Numbered from the stretch's first letter, positions 1 through 5,466 are shown. The stretch is DNA of 7,911 nucleotides from Bacillota bacterium (GCA_021821225.1 JAKACR010000125.1:1-7911), one strand, 5' to 3'. Notes: a model not told the origin generated them from the letters alone. Program-made: numbers and translations.

Positions 1-979
1 GTCCGCCCATCACACCCGCCAGGCCCAGCGCCTTTTGTCCATCGGCGATCAGTGTCACATCCTCCCACAGCGTGCGCGTCTGGCTGTCAAGCGTGACCAG
101 TTGTTCCCCCGCCTTCGCCTGCCGCACGATGATCTGTCCGTCCGCGATCGCATCGTAGTCGAACGCATGCAGGGGTTGCCCCCACTCGTACATCACGTAA
201 TTCGTGATATCGACCAGATTGCTGATCGGCCGCACACCGACCGCAAGCAGGCGCAACTGCATCCATAGCGGCGAAGGCCCGGGCGTCACACCCGCGACGA
301 CCCGCGCCGCATATCCCGGACACTTGTCCGTGTCAAGCCGCACACGCAGCGGAAATTCCTCCTGTCCCAGCAGGTTGCCGGCCATGTCGTCGGGCATCCG
401 CGCCGCGCGCCCGTACAGGGCCGCCACCTCGTATGCGACGCCGCGCAGTGACAGGCAATCGGAGCGGTTCGGCGTCAGTTCGAGTTCCATCACCGTGTCG
501 TCGAGTCCGAGGTAGGAGACGATCGCTTCACCGACAGGTGCGTCGTCCGGCAGCACAAAAATGCCGGAAATCTGCTCCCTGGCCATCAACCTGACGTTAA
601 GGCCGATCTCCTCCGCCGAGCAGATCATGCCCTCAGAGGCCACGCCGCGCAGCTTCGTCCGCCTGATCGCTCCGCCCGGCAACCAGGCGCCGTCACACGC
701 CACGGGAACCTTCTGGCCGACGGCGACATTGGACGCGCCGCAGACGATCGAAAGCGGGTTGCCCGTTCCGGCATCCACCGCGCACACGCGCAGTTTGTCG
801 GCATTCGGATGGCTTTCCACCGCCAGCACCCGCCCCACCACCACCCCCTGCAGAGGCGGTCCAAACTTCTCCATCCGCTCTACGGGAATGCCCGCGTTGG
901 TCAGATCCGCCGCAATCCGCTCCGGTGTCAGGCCGGTCAGGTCGACGTACTCCGCCAGCCAGTTCCACGTGATTTTCAT
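1..979 (-). CDS. pheT: Phenylalanyl-tRNA synthetase beta subunit, N-terminal 326 codons (partial)
   Basis: This is the beta chain of the cytoplasmic alpha2-beta2 enzyme that charges tRNA-Phe. Translation from ATG at 979 stays open to the window edge, giving 326 of the roughly 800 residues usual for the family. Residues about 40-150 form the EMAP/OB-fold tRNA-binding domain, with the HPNADKL signature at 57-63 and GVASEGMICSAEEIGL at about 112-127. The B3/B4 editing region follows, with TPNRSD, DITNYVM and GQPLHAFD, and the visible part ends in LAGVMGG. The start is supported by a G-rich Shine-Dalgarno (AAAGGGGGAG) a few bases upstream. It follows pheS, but a 154-bp mobile element now separates them. 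Removing the element and one target copy would leave a gap of about 32 bp. No frameshift was seen. Identification is firm; the C-terminal part lies outside the window. Confidence 0.96.
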   Translation of the reverse strand, partial: MKITWNWLAEYVDLTGLTPERIAADLTNAGIPVERMEKFGPPLQGVVVGRVLAVESHPNADKLRVCAVDAGTGNPLSIVCGASNVAVGQKVPVACDGAWLPGGAIRRTKLRGVASEGMICSAEEIGLNVRLMAREQISGIFVLPDDAPVGEAIVSYLGLDDTVMELELTPNRSDCLSLRGVAYEVAALYGRAARMPDDMAGNLLGQEEFPLRVRLDTDKCPGYAARVVAGVTPGPSPLWMQLRLLAVGVRPISNLVDITNYVMYEWGQPLHAFDYDAIADGQIIVRQAKAGEQLVTLDSQTRTLWEDVTLIADGQKALGLAGVMGG

Positions 980-996
980 GCCGCTCCCCCTTTATA

Positions 997-1011
997 AAGG
1001 TTGTCACGCTC
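997..1011. repeat. Possible 15-bp vestige of a second element copy
   Basis: Between TTATA at 992-996 and TTATA at 1012-1016 lie AAGGTTGT and CACGCTC. These resemble the left end (GAGGTTGT) and right end (CAGGCTC) of the adjacent element fused together with everything between them missing. Such a structure could be left when a tandem copy is deleted internally. At this length chance similarity or target-site preference remains possible. Confidence 0.4.
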
Positions 1012-1016
1012 TTATA

Positions 1017-1170
1017 GAGGTTGTTCAAAAAGGGGGCAGAACTCCCCGGCGCATTGCCGCGTCATCGCCAGAAATGCTCCCTCACGTACCAAAAACGTAC
1101 GCTCGGTCCGCATTTCTGGCTGCTTTTTTGCACTGCGCGGGGCTTACCTGCTCCCTTTTTGAACAGGCTC
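1017..1170. mobile_element. MITE-like element, copy 1 (short form, 154 bp) between pheS and pheT
   Basis: This is a non-coding palindromic element. The left end GAGGTTGTTCAAAAAG and the reverse complement of the right end, GAGCCTGTTCAAAAAG, form terminal inverted repeats. With a few mismatches the repeat extends through GGGGGCAG/GGGAGCAG. Flanking duplications TTATA at 1012-1016 and 1171-1175 mark a 5-bp target. The left half holds an 11-bp stem GCCAGAAATGC/GCATTTCTGGC with an inner CGTAC/GTACG. The right duplication contains the pheS stop codon. No transposase is encoded, so movement would need enzyme in trans. It lacks the inner module found in copies 2 and 3. IS family is not assigned. Confidence 0.88.
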
Positions 1171-2262
1171 TTATAGTGCCGCGCCGGAAAACTGGCGCAA
1201 AAAACGCAGATCGTTCACATAAAAATCCCGGATGTCCTCCACGCGATAGAGCAGCATGGCGATCCGCTCAATTCCCATTCCAAAAGCGAATCCGCTCACC
1301 TGCGAAGGGTCGTAGCCGTTTATGCGCAGAACGTTCGGATGGACCATGCCGCAGCCCAGAATCTCGATCCATCCGGTCTGCTTGCACGTGGCGCACCCCT
1401 CGCCGTCACAGTGGATGCAGCGTACGTCGAGTTCCGCGCTCGGCTCGGTGAAGGGGAAAAAGCTCGGGCGCAGCCTCACCTGCTGATCGGGACCGTACAT
1501 CTCGCGCGCGAAGGCGAGCAGCGTACCCTTGAGATCGCTCATGCGCACGCCCGGTCCCACCACCAGTCCCTCGCATTGCGCAAATGAGTGTGAATGCGTC
1601 GCATCGTCGTCATCGCGCCGATAGACCCGGCCGGGGACGATGATGCGCACCGGCGAATTGGGTTCGCACTTTTCCAGCGTGCGCGCCTGCACCGGCGACG
1701 TATGCGTGCGCAGCAGCAGTTGTTCAGTGAAAAAAAACGTGTCCTGCATGTCGCGCGCGGGGTGCTCCAAAGGAAAATTGAGCGCCGTGAAGTTGTAGTG
1801 ATCAAGCTCCACTTCGGGACCTTCTTCGACCGTGAACCCGAAGCCGACGAAGATGTCCTCCAGACGGCGAATCACCCTTTGCAGCGGATGTTCCGCCCCG
1901 ATCGGCGCAAACCTTCCGGGCAGGGTGATGTCCACTTCCTCCCGGCGCTCCTGCGCCTCGTCTTTCGCACGCGCCATCTCATCGCGGCGCGCAGCGAACG
2001 CCGTTTCAAGCGCATCGCGCACCCGGTTCGCGGCCTGCCCCACCGTGGGCCGTTTTTCTGCGGACAGCGCGCCCATACCTCGCAGGACAGTGGCCAACTC
2101 GCCCTTTTTTCCGAGGTACACCACGCGCCAGTTCTCCAGCGCACCCGGTGTGTCCAATTCTGCCAATCGGGATAATGCCTGTCGCTTCAGTTCGGCCAAA
2201 CGCGCTTCGATCGCCTTCGCCCCCTGTCTTGAAAATGAGGTTTCGCTGGCAGCCTCCGTCAT
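1171..2262 (-). CDS. pheS: Phenylalanyl-tRNA synthetase alpha subunit
   Basis: This is the catalytic alpha chain of phenylalanyl-tRNA synthetase, which makes Phe-tRNA-Phe from Phe, ATP and tRNA. The 363 residues include an N-terminal helical tRNA-binding arm (about 15-105) and the class II catalytic core. [12 protein letters not shown] is at 166-177, motif 2 with [14 protein letters not shown] at 212-225, and motif 3 with [13 protein letters not shown] at 324-336. A CxxCx4CxxC knuckle (C282, C285, C290, C293) precedes [16 protein letters not shown], as in Bacillus PheS. The ATG at 2262 gives an N-terminus about 18 residues longer than that of B. subtilis. It lacks a clear Shine-Dalgarno and overlaps the stop of a 15-codon mini-ORF, so coupling is possible. 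The frame stays open upstream to 2382, but that region is leader RNA. Expression is expected to be controlled by the Phe T-box upstream. The TAA stop lies inside the target duplication of a mobile element. Confidence 0.96.
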   Translation of the reverse strand: MTEAASETSFSRQGAKAIEARLAELKRQALSRLAELDTPGALENWRVVYLGKKGELATVLRGMGALSAEKRPTVGQAANRVRDALETAFAARRDEMARAKDEAQERREEVDITLPGRFAPIGAEHPLQRVIRRLEDIFVGFGFTVEEGPEVELDHYNFTALNFPLEHPARDMQDTFFFTEQLLLRTHTSPVQARTLEKCEPNSPVRIIVPGRVYRRDDDDATHSHSFAQCEGLVVGPGVRMSDLKGTLLAFAREMYGPDQQVRLRPSFFPFTEPSAELDVRCIHCDGEGCATCKQTGWIEILGCGMVHPNVLRINGYDPSQVSGFAFGMGIERIAMLLYRVEDIRDFYVNDLRFLRQFSGAAL

Positions 2263-2286
2263 ACACTTGCTGTCTTGAAAATGGGG
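2224..2286. repeat. 17-bp direct repeat flanking the pheS start codon
   Basis: CTGTCTTGAAAATGAGG at 2224-2240 recurs as CTGTCTTGAAAATGGGG at 2270-2286, matching at 16 of 17 bases with a 46-bp period. One copy lies inside pheS codons near residues 8-14 and the other lies just upstream of the start. This may be the trace of a small duplication that lengthened the PheS N-terminus or moved the start away from its original ribosome binding site. The cause is inference. Confidence 0.6.
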
Positions 2287-2306
2287 GCAGGCCCTATCGT
2301 TGTCAT
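2259..2306 (-). CDS. Possible 15-residue leader peptide coupled to pheS
   Basis: A mini-[18 protein letters not shown], lies between the T-box terminator and pheS. Its start follows a purine-rich run (AGGGG, then eight bases, then ATG). Its TGA stop overlaps the pheS start as ATGA, the usual geometry for translational coupling. The pheS start itself has no obvious Shine-Dalgarno, which makes coupling attractive. It contains one Phe and shows no regulatory codon run. Against it, a 15-codon ORF can arise by chance and no family is recognised. Confidence 0.3.
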   Translation of the reverse strand: MTTIGPAPIFKTASV

Positions 2307-2383
2307 CCCCTTTGCCCCTGCTCAAACACCGCTGCCCGGAACTCACGATGACCAAAGGGCATGGCCCATGCCGGGCGTACAAT

Positions 2384-2412
2384 AAAAAAGCTTTCGCCTA
2401 GGGGCGAAAACT
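2384..2412 (-). terminator. T-box-controlled intrinsic terminator ahead of pheS
   Basis: On the minus strand AGTTTTCGCC pairs with GGCGAAAGCT around a CCTA loop and is followed by a U-run. The stem can be extended outward by AAAG pairing with the first Us. These outer bases are the same GAAAG that closes the antiterminator with the T-box motif, so the two structures exclude each other. Confidence 0.85.
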
Positions 2413-2650
2413 CTTTCGCGGTACCACCCTGATTCGAAAGCCGCGCGCCAAATGGCTGGCCTTCCTCTGAACCCCGTAACGCGGGGCAGGCGGGCCCGTC
2501 TACCGCAGCGGCCGATCCACGCCGGGTTTGCCACTGTTCAACGCGCCACTTCCCGAGTGAACTTCCCCCGCCCGCCCACATGAGCGCTCTCAGTCGCGGC
2601 GTCTCATCCCTGTACAGGGCCCTTGCCGGGTACTCTCTCGTTCATCAGTT
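2384..2650 (-). ncRNA. T-box riboswitch, Phe-specific (specifier UUC)
   Basis: This leader senses uncharged tRNA-Phe and allows pheS transcription when Phe-tRNA is scarce. The canonical T-box motif AGGGTGGTACCGCG is at 2430-2417. It is enclosed by CTTTCG/CGAAAG, which forms the antiterminator; its TGGT bulge would pair with an ACCA tRNA 3' end. The 5' part carries AGAGAGTA near 2636, typical of the lower stem I internal loop. The 3' side of the specifier loop reads GAAGTTCACTCG. CGAG/CTCG closes the stem, placing the specifier TTC at 2561-2559, followed by the usual purine (A). UUC is a Phe codon and agrees with pheS downstream. The terminator at 2412-2384 is the off state. The 5' end is estimated from the promoter. 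Detailed stem II/III folding was not resolved. Confidence 0.93.
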
Positions 2651-2656
2651 TAGCCC

Positions 2657-2685
2657 ATCATACTAAAGTCGCGGCCGACGGGCAA
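2657..2685 (-). promoter_or_regulatory. Sigma-A-type promoter for the pheS T-box transcript
   Basis: A -35 TTGCCC (2685-2680) is followed by a 17-bp spacer and a -10 TATGAT (2662-2657, 5 of 6 consensus). The predicted start is around 2650, just before stem I of the T-box leader. It begins about 28 bp downstream of the rRNA methylase stop, so pheST has its own promoter, although readthrough from the infC operon is also possible. Confidence 0.75.
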
Positions 2686-2713
2686 GCGCCCGGCCCGGCA
2701 ATCCTGAAGATGC

Positions 2714-3535
2714 TTATGCCAGCCGCTGCCGCAGCGCTTCGTACAGCACCGCGGCGGACGCCGCGCCCGCGTTGAGTGATTCCGCGCCGCCCGGCATCGG
2801 CAGCGAGAACAGTTGTGCGCACGCCGCCCGCATTTCCGACGACAGGCCATCCACCTCGGCGCCGACGGCCAGTGCGATATTCGACCGCAACTCCGTCTGA
2901 AACAGCGTGCGCGGCGCACGCGCATCCGCGCCAAAAAGCGCAAATCCTGCCGCTTCGAGCCGCCTCACCGTCGTCTGCGCCGACAACCGCGCGACCGCGA
3001 GCCTTGCCAGCGCACCCATGGAAGCACGGACGACCTTGGGGTGAAACGGATCGACCGAACCCTCCGTGACAATGGCCACGCGACAACCGACCGCTTGCGC
3101 CGTGCGCAGCATCGTTCCGAGATTGCCCGGATCCCGGACACCGTCGGCGACCAGCACCACATTCGCGCAATCGTTTCCGCCCTGCGTCGCGGCGGCATTC
3201 AGTTCGTCCTCCAGATTCATCTCGGGCATGCGGACGATCGCCAGCGCACCCTGCGGGTGATCCGTATCAGCCACGCGCGCAAATACAGCCGACGTGAGCT
3301 CGACGACCGCGATGCCGCGGGTTTGCGCCCGCTCGGCCAGTTCCAGGGCCGCCTCCCCTTTTGCGCCAAGCGTGTCAAGCAGCAGCGTCTCGATCGGAGC
3401 GCCGGCATCCAGGTACTCCCGAACTAGCAACAACCCCTCCGCCGCATACAGTCCGGTTTCTTCTCTCCGCTTGCGCTCTTTCAAAGCCGCCCAGTGCTTC
3501 ACGCGGGGATTTTGCGGCGAAGTCAGCAGTTCCAC
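2714..3535 (-). CDS. SPOUT (TrmH/SpoU) family RNA 2'-O-methyltransferase, YsgA-like
   Basis: This is a predicted cytoplasmic SAM-dependent RNA ribose methyltransferase of 273 residues. An N-terminal SpoU substrate-binding domain covers about 5-100 (SPQNPRVKHW, YAAEGLLLVRE). The SPOUT knot domain follows. Motif 1 is DGVRDPGNLGTMLRTA (131-146), including N138 and R144. Motif 2 is AVGAEVDGLSSEM (223-235). Motif 3 is LPMPGGAESLNAGAASA (245-261), followed by VLYEALRQR. Motif 2 departs from the usual LGNEGxGLS, and motif 3 has SLNAG where SLNVS is common. The start is GTG at 3535, and its G is the last base of the rplT stop (TAGTG), so the two genes are probably translationally coupled. YsgA lies just upstream of pheS in B. 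subtilis, which fits this order. The substrate (rRNA or tRNA, and which position) cannot be read from sequence. Confidence 0.9.
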   Translation of the reverse strand: MELLTSPQNPRVKHWAALKERKRREETGLYAAEGLLLVREYLDAGAPIETLLLDTLGAKGEAALELAERAQTRGIAVVELTSAVFARVADTDHPQGALAIVRMPEMNLEDELNAAATQGGNDCANVVLVADGVRDPGNLGTMLRTAQAVGCRVAIVTEGSVDPFHPKVVRASMGALARLAVARLSAQTTVRRLEAAGFALFGADARAPRTLFQTELRSNIALAVGAEVDGLSSEMRAACAQLFSLPMPGGAESLNAGAASAAVLYEALRQRLA

Positions 3536-3894
3536 TACGCTTCCAGTTTCGCTTTTGCAGCGGCGGCCAATTCACGAAACGCGTTCATGTCGGTGACGGC
3601 CAGATCGGCCAGCATCTTTCGGTTCACCTCAATACCCGACTGTTTCAATCCGTACATCAGTCTGCTATACGACAGGCCGTTCAGGCGCGCCGCGGCGTTG
3701 ATGCGCTGGATCCAGAGACGGCGAAAATCGCGTTTGCGCACGCGCCTGTCGCGGTACGCGTACATCAGGGATTTCATAACCTGCTGGTTGGCTGTGCGGA
3801 ACAGGCGATGCTTTGACCCGAAATAACCTTTTGCCAACTTCAGGATCTTTTTATGCCTCCGGTGGGTTACTGTGCCACCCTTGACTCTTGCCAT
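3535..3894 (-). CDS. rplT: 50S ribosomal protein L20
   Basis: This primary binder of 23S rRNA is needed for early 50S assembly and in Bacilli is the autogenous repressor acting on the infC leader. The 119 residues are full length for the family. The N-terminus [20 protein letters not shown] is the basic rRNA-binding tail. The globular part follows, with [18 protein letters not shown] and [24 protein letters not shown] at 3894 has a good Shine-Dalgarno (GGGAGGA, 3909-3903, eight bases away). The gene ends in TAG, sharing a base with the methyltransferase GTG start. The upstream gap to rpmI is expanded to 319 bp by a mobile element; without it the gap would be about 37 bp. Confidence 0.98.
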   Translation of the reverse strand: MARVKGGTVTHRRHKKILKLAKGYFGSKHRLFRTANQQVMKSLMYAYRDRRVRKRDFRRLWIQRINAAARLNGLSYSRLMYGLKQSGIEVNRKMLADLAVTDMNAFRELAAAAKAKLEA

Positions 3895-3936
3895 CTCATT
3901 AATCCTCCCATGGCCCTATTCGGTCAGGTTCTTATA

Positions 3937-4213
3937 GAGGTTGTTCAAAAAGTGGGCAGAACTTCCCGGCGCATTGCCGCGTCATCGCCAGAAATGCTCC
4001 CTCACGTACCCAAAAACGTACGCTCGGTCCGCATTTCTGGCTGCTTCCAAGGGGACATGGGATCAAGTCCGCACAGCAGGCGCCATGATCCCGCCTATCG
4101 TGTTGAGGCTCAATCAAACACGATAGGCGCCAACGTGCGACTGCCGAAATTTGGGTGATCCCATGTCCCATTGCACTGCGTGGGTCAACCCTGCCCACTT
4201 TTTGAACAGGCTC
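3937..4213. mobile_element. MITE-like element, copy 2 (long form, 277 bp) between rpmI and rplT
   Basis: It has the same termini as copy 1. Left GAGGTTGTTCAAAAAG plus TGGGCAG is matched by the right end through 23 bp with two mismatches. Target duplications TTATA lie at 3932-3936 and 4214-4218, the latter containing the rpmI stop codon. The outer part carries the 11-bp stem GCCAGAAATGC/GCATTTCTGGC. An inner module follows, bounded by a perfect 14-bp inverted repeat (GGGACATGGGATCA at 4052-4065, complement at 4156-4169). Inside it is a 12-bp hairpin (GCCTATCGTGTT at 4093-4104 with 4117-4128). No ORF of note is present. By eye it is roughly 90% identical to copy 3 and the same length. Confidence 0.9.
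4052..4169. repeat. Inner palindromic module of element copy 2
   Basis: A roughly 123-bp segment distinguishes the long from the short element. The short copy reads CTGCTTTTTTGCACTGCG where the long copies have CTGCTT, the module, then TTGCACTGCG. The module is bounded by its own perfect 14-bp inverted repeat and contains a central hairpin. The equivalent in copy 3 is at 5112-5230. It may be a nested insertion, or the short form may be a deletion product. Confidence 0.7.
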
Positions 4214-4411
4214 TTATAGATAGGCCAGCAATTGTTTCATCCGTCTCGCGTCGCCTGCCGCCACCATCGTGGGACGGCGCAACTGGCGCTTTTGTTTGGC
4301 GCTTTTCGCGGAGAACATATGGTTTGTAAAGGCGTGATCGCGCTTGATCCTGCCCGAACCGGTCTTTCTGAAACGCTTGACGGCGCCGCGGTGCGACTTC
4401 ATCTTCGGCAT
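4214..4411 (-). CDS. rpmI: 50S ribosomal protein L35
   Basis: This small, very basic 23S-binding protein of 65 residues ([14 protein letters not shown] at the N-terminus) has normal length and composition for L35. A near-perfect Shine-Dalgarno, AAAGGAGGT, stands eight bases before ATG at 4411. It lies 29 bp after infC in the conserved infC-rpmI-rplT order. The TAA stop (4216-4214) is the first base group of the TTATA target duplication of mobile element copy 2, so the insertion directly abuts the coding end without changing the protein. Confidence 0.98.
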   Translation of the reverse strand: MPKMKSHRGAVKRFRKTGSGRIKRDHAFTNHMFSAKSAKQKRQLRRPTMVAAGDARRMKQLLAYL

Positions 4412-4440
4412 GTATCCCGACCTCCTTTCCCGGACGGCTC

Positions 4441-4977
4441 TCAGGACGTCTTCTCGACGCTGTTGTTCGGCCGCGGATTCAAAATGATAATCATACTGCG
4501 CCCTTCAAGCCGCGGCGCCCGTTCAAGCAACCCATACGGCTCCAGTTCCCGCGCCAAGCGCTCCAGAACGGCCTGCCCAATCCCCGGATGCGTGATCTCG
4601 CGCCCGCGAAACCGTACTGCGGCCTTGACCTTGTCTCCCTCTTGCAAAAACTTCGCCGCCGATTTGACCTTTGTGTCAAAATCGTGGTCCTCGATGTTCG
4701 GGGTCATACGAATTTCCTTGATCAGGACCACCTTTTGGTTTTTGCGTGCCTCTTTCTCCCGTTTGCTCTGCTCGTACTTGAATTTTCCGTAGTCCATGAT
4801 GCGGCACACAGGCGGTTTTGCCGTCGGCGCCACGTTGACCAGATCCAGATCCTTTTCCACGGCGATGCGCAGGGCATCCCGGATGTTCACGATGCCAAGC
4901 TGCGCTCCCGCCTCGTCAATCAGCCGCACTTCGCGGGCCCGAATGGCTTCATTGATCTGAACGTCGTCCTTGCTAAT
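4441..4977 (-). CDS. infC: Translation initiation factor IF-3 (AUU start)
   Basis: IF-3 binds the 30S subunit, prevents premature 50S joining and proofreads start codons and initiator tRNA. With the start placed at ATT 4977 the protein has 178 residues. The N-domain is about 1-70 ([34 protein letters not shown]), followed by a lysine-rich linker ([12 protein letters not shown]). The C-domain covers about 84-170 ([36 protein letters not shown]). AUU is chosen because the homology begins there ([10 protein letters not shown]), a GGGGGTG Shine-Dalgarno lies seven bases before it, and rare AUU-type starts are a known autoregulatory trait of infC. The frame is open a further 47 codons upstream to an ATG at 5118, but that stretch is mobile-element sequence and is not counted. 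First gene of the operon; upstream are element copy 3 and an L20-type leader. Confidence 0.96.
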   Translation of the reverse strand: MSKDDVQINEAIRAREVRLIDEAGAQLGIVNIRDALRIAVEKDLDLVNVAPTAKPPVCRIMDYGKFKYEQSKREKEARKNQKVVLIKEIRMTPNIEDHDFDTKVKSAAKFLQEGDKVKAAVRFRGREITHPGIGQAVLERLARELEPYGLLERAPRLEGRSMIIILNPRPNNSVEKTS

Positions 4978-4984
4978 CTGACAA

Positions 4985-4991
4985 CACCCCC
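4985..4991 (-). promoter_or_regulatory. infC ribosome binding site
   Basis: GGGGGTG on the minus strand, with a seven-base spacer TTGTCAG before the ATT start, decides the infC start. It is separated from the TTTAA target duplication of mobile element copy 3 by only one base, so the insertion just missed the initiation region. Confidence 0.75.
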
Positions 4992-4997
4992 GTTTAA

Positions 4998-5274
4998 GAG
5001 GTTGTTCAAAAAGGGTGCAGAACTCCCCGGCGCATTGCCGCATCATCGCCAGAAACTCTCCTTCACGCACCAAAAACGTACGCTCGGTCCGCATTTCTGG
5101 CTGCTTCCCAGGGGACATGGGATCAAGTCCGCACGGCAGGCGCCATGATCCCGCCTATCGTGTTTGAGGCTTCAATCAAACACGATAGGCACCAACGCGC
5201 GACTGCCTAAATTTGGGCGCCCCATGTCCCATTGCACTGCGCGGGTCAACCCTGCCCACTTTTTGAACAGGCTC
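4998..5274. mobile_element. MITE-like element, copy 3 (long form, 277 bp) in the infC 5' untranslated region
   Basis: The ends are as in the other copies, but the target duplication differs: TTTAA at 4993-4997 and at 5275-5279. This confirms both the element borders and the 5-bp A/T-only target. The inner module is present, with an inverted repeat GGGACATGGG (5112-5121) and CCCATGTCCC (5221-5230). Its hairpin is a perfect 15-bp stem (5153-5167 with 5176-5190) with an eight-base loop. The outer stem is more degenerate than in copies 1 and 2. It lies between the leader attenuator and the infC ribosome binding site, and the infC frame stays open through part of it. Confidence 0.9.
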
Positions 5275-5301
5275 TTTAAATAACATCAAAAGCAAATGCA
5301 C

Positions 5302-5333
5302 AAAAAGCGCGAGCTATGGACACGCCCGCACTT
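5302..5333 (-). terminator. Intrinsic attenuator in the infC leader
   Basis: On the minus strand AAGTGCGGGC pairs with GCTCGCGCTT (with G-U pairs) around a nine-base loop, followed by Us. It stands about 130 bases after the predicted transcription start and before infC, where the L20-responsive terminator lies in Bacilli. It could alternatively be an ordinary weak hairpin, but the stem and U-run fit attenuation. Confidence 0.6.
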
Positions 5334-5460
5334 CACTCACACTGTTGCCGAAACGTATCGGTTCGCCATCGCGTGTGCAGTGACCCCTGGATACCGCAGA
5401 AAGCGGATCGCGAGGTGAGAAGCGGGACGCTTCTTCTTGCCTGCCAGTCAATACACTCTT
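5302..5460 (-). ncRNA. infC leader, likely L20-responsive
   Basis: In Bacilli L20 binds the infC leader and promotes premature termination of infC-rpmI-rplT transcription. Here the leader begins near 5460. It holds a GGCAGGCAAGAAG stretch running into the tight hairpin AGAAGCG-TCC-CGCTTCT (5434-5418), followed by CACC, and ends in the attenuator at 5333-5302. Position, hairpin plus terminator architecture, and the operon downstream support the call; the L20-binding core was not modelled. The usual short link to the infC start is now lengthened by mobile element copy 3. Confidence 0.6.
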
Positions 5461-5466
5461 GCTTGT

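Noticed and set aside
561..1451. A 296-codon plus-strand ORF across pheT, element copy 1 and pheS
   Set aside because: It is antisense to two well-identified synthetase genes and crosses a mobile element, with no recognisable domain.
2263..2382. Upstream extension of pheS to an ATG at 2382
   Set aside because: It begins at the T-box terminator U-run, in leader RNA, and has no homology to PheS; the start at 2262 is preferred.
2678..2697. Hairpin CGGGCGCTTGCCCG after the methyltransferase gene as a terminator
   Set aside because: The stem is only five base pairs, lacks a U-run and overlaps the pheS -35 region.
4588..5148. A 186-codon plus-strand ORF opposite infC and element copy 3
   Set aside because: Antisense to infC with no ribosome binding site or domain; a by-product of GC-rich codon use.
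1017..5274. Interpretation of the three repeats as CRISPR, tRNA-like or conserved riboswitch elements
   Set aside because: There is no regular repeat-spacer spacing or cloverleaf, and terminal inverted repeats with target duplications are better explained by transposition.
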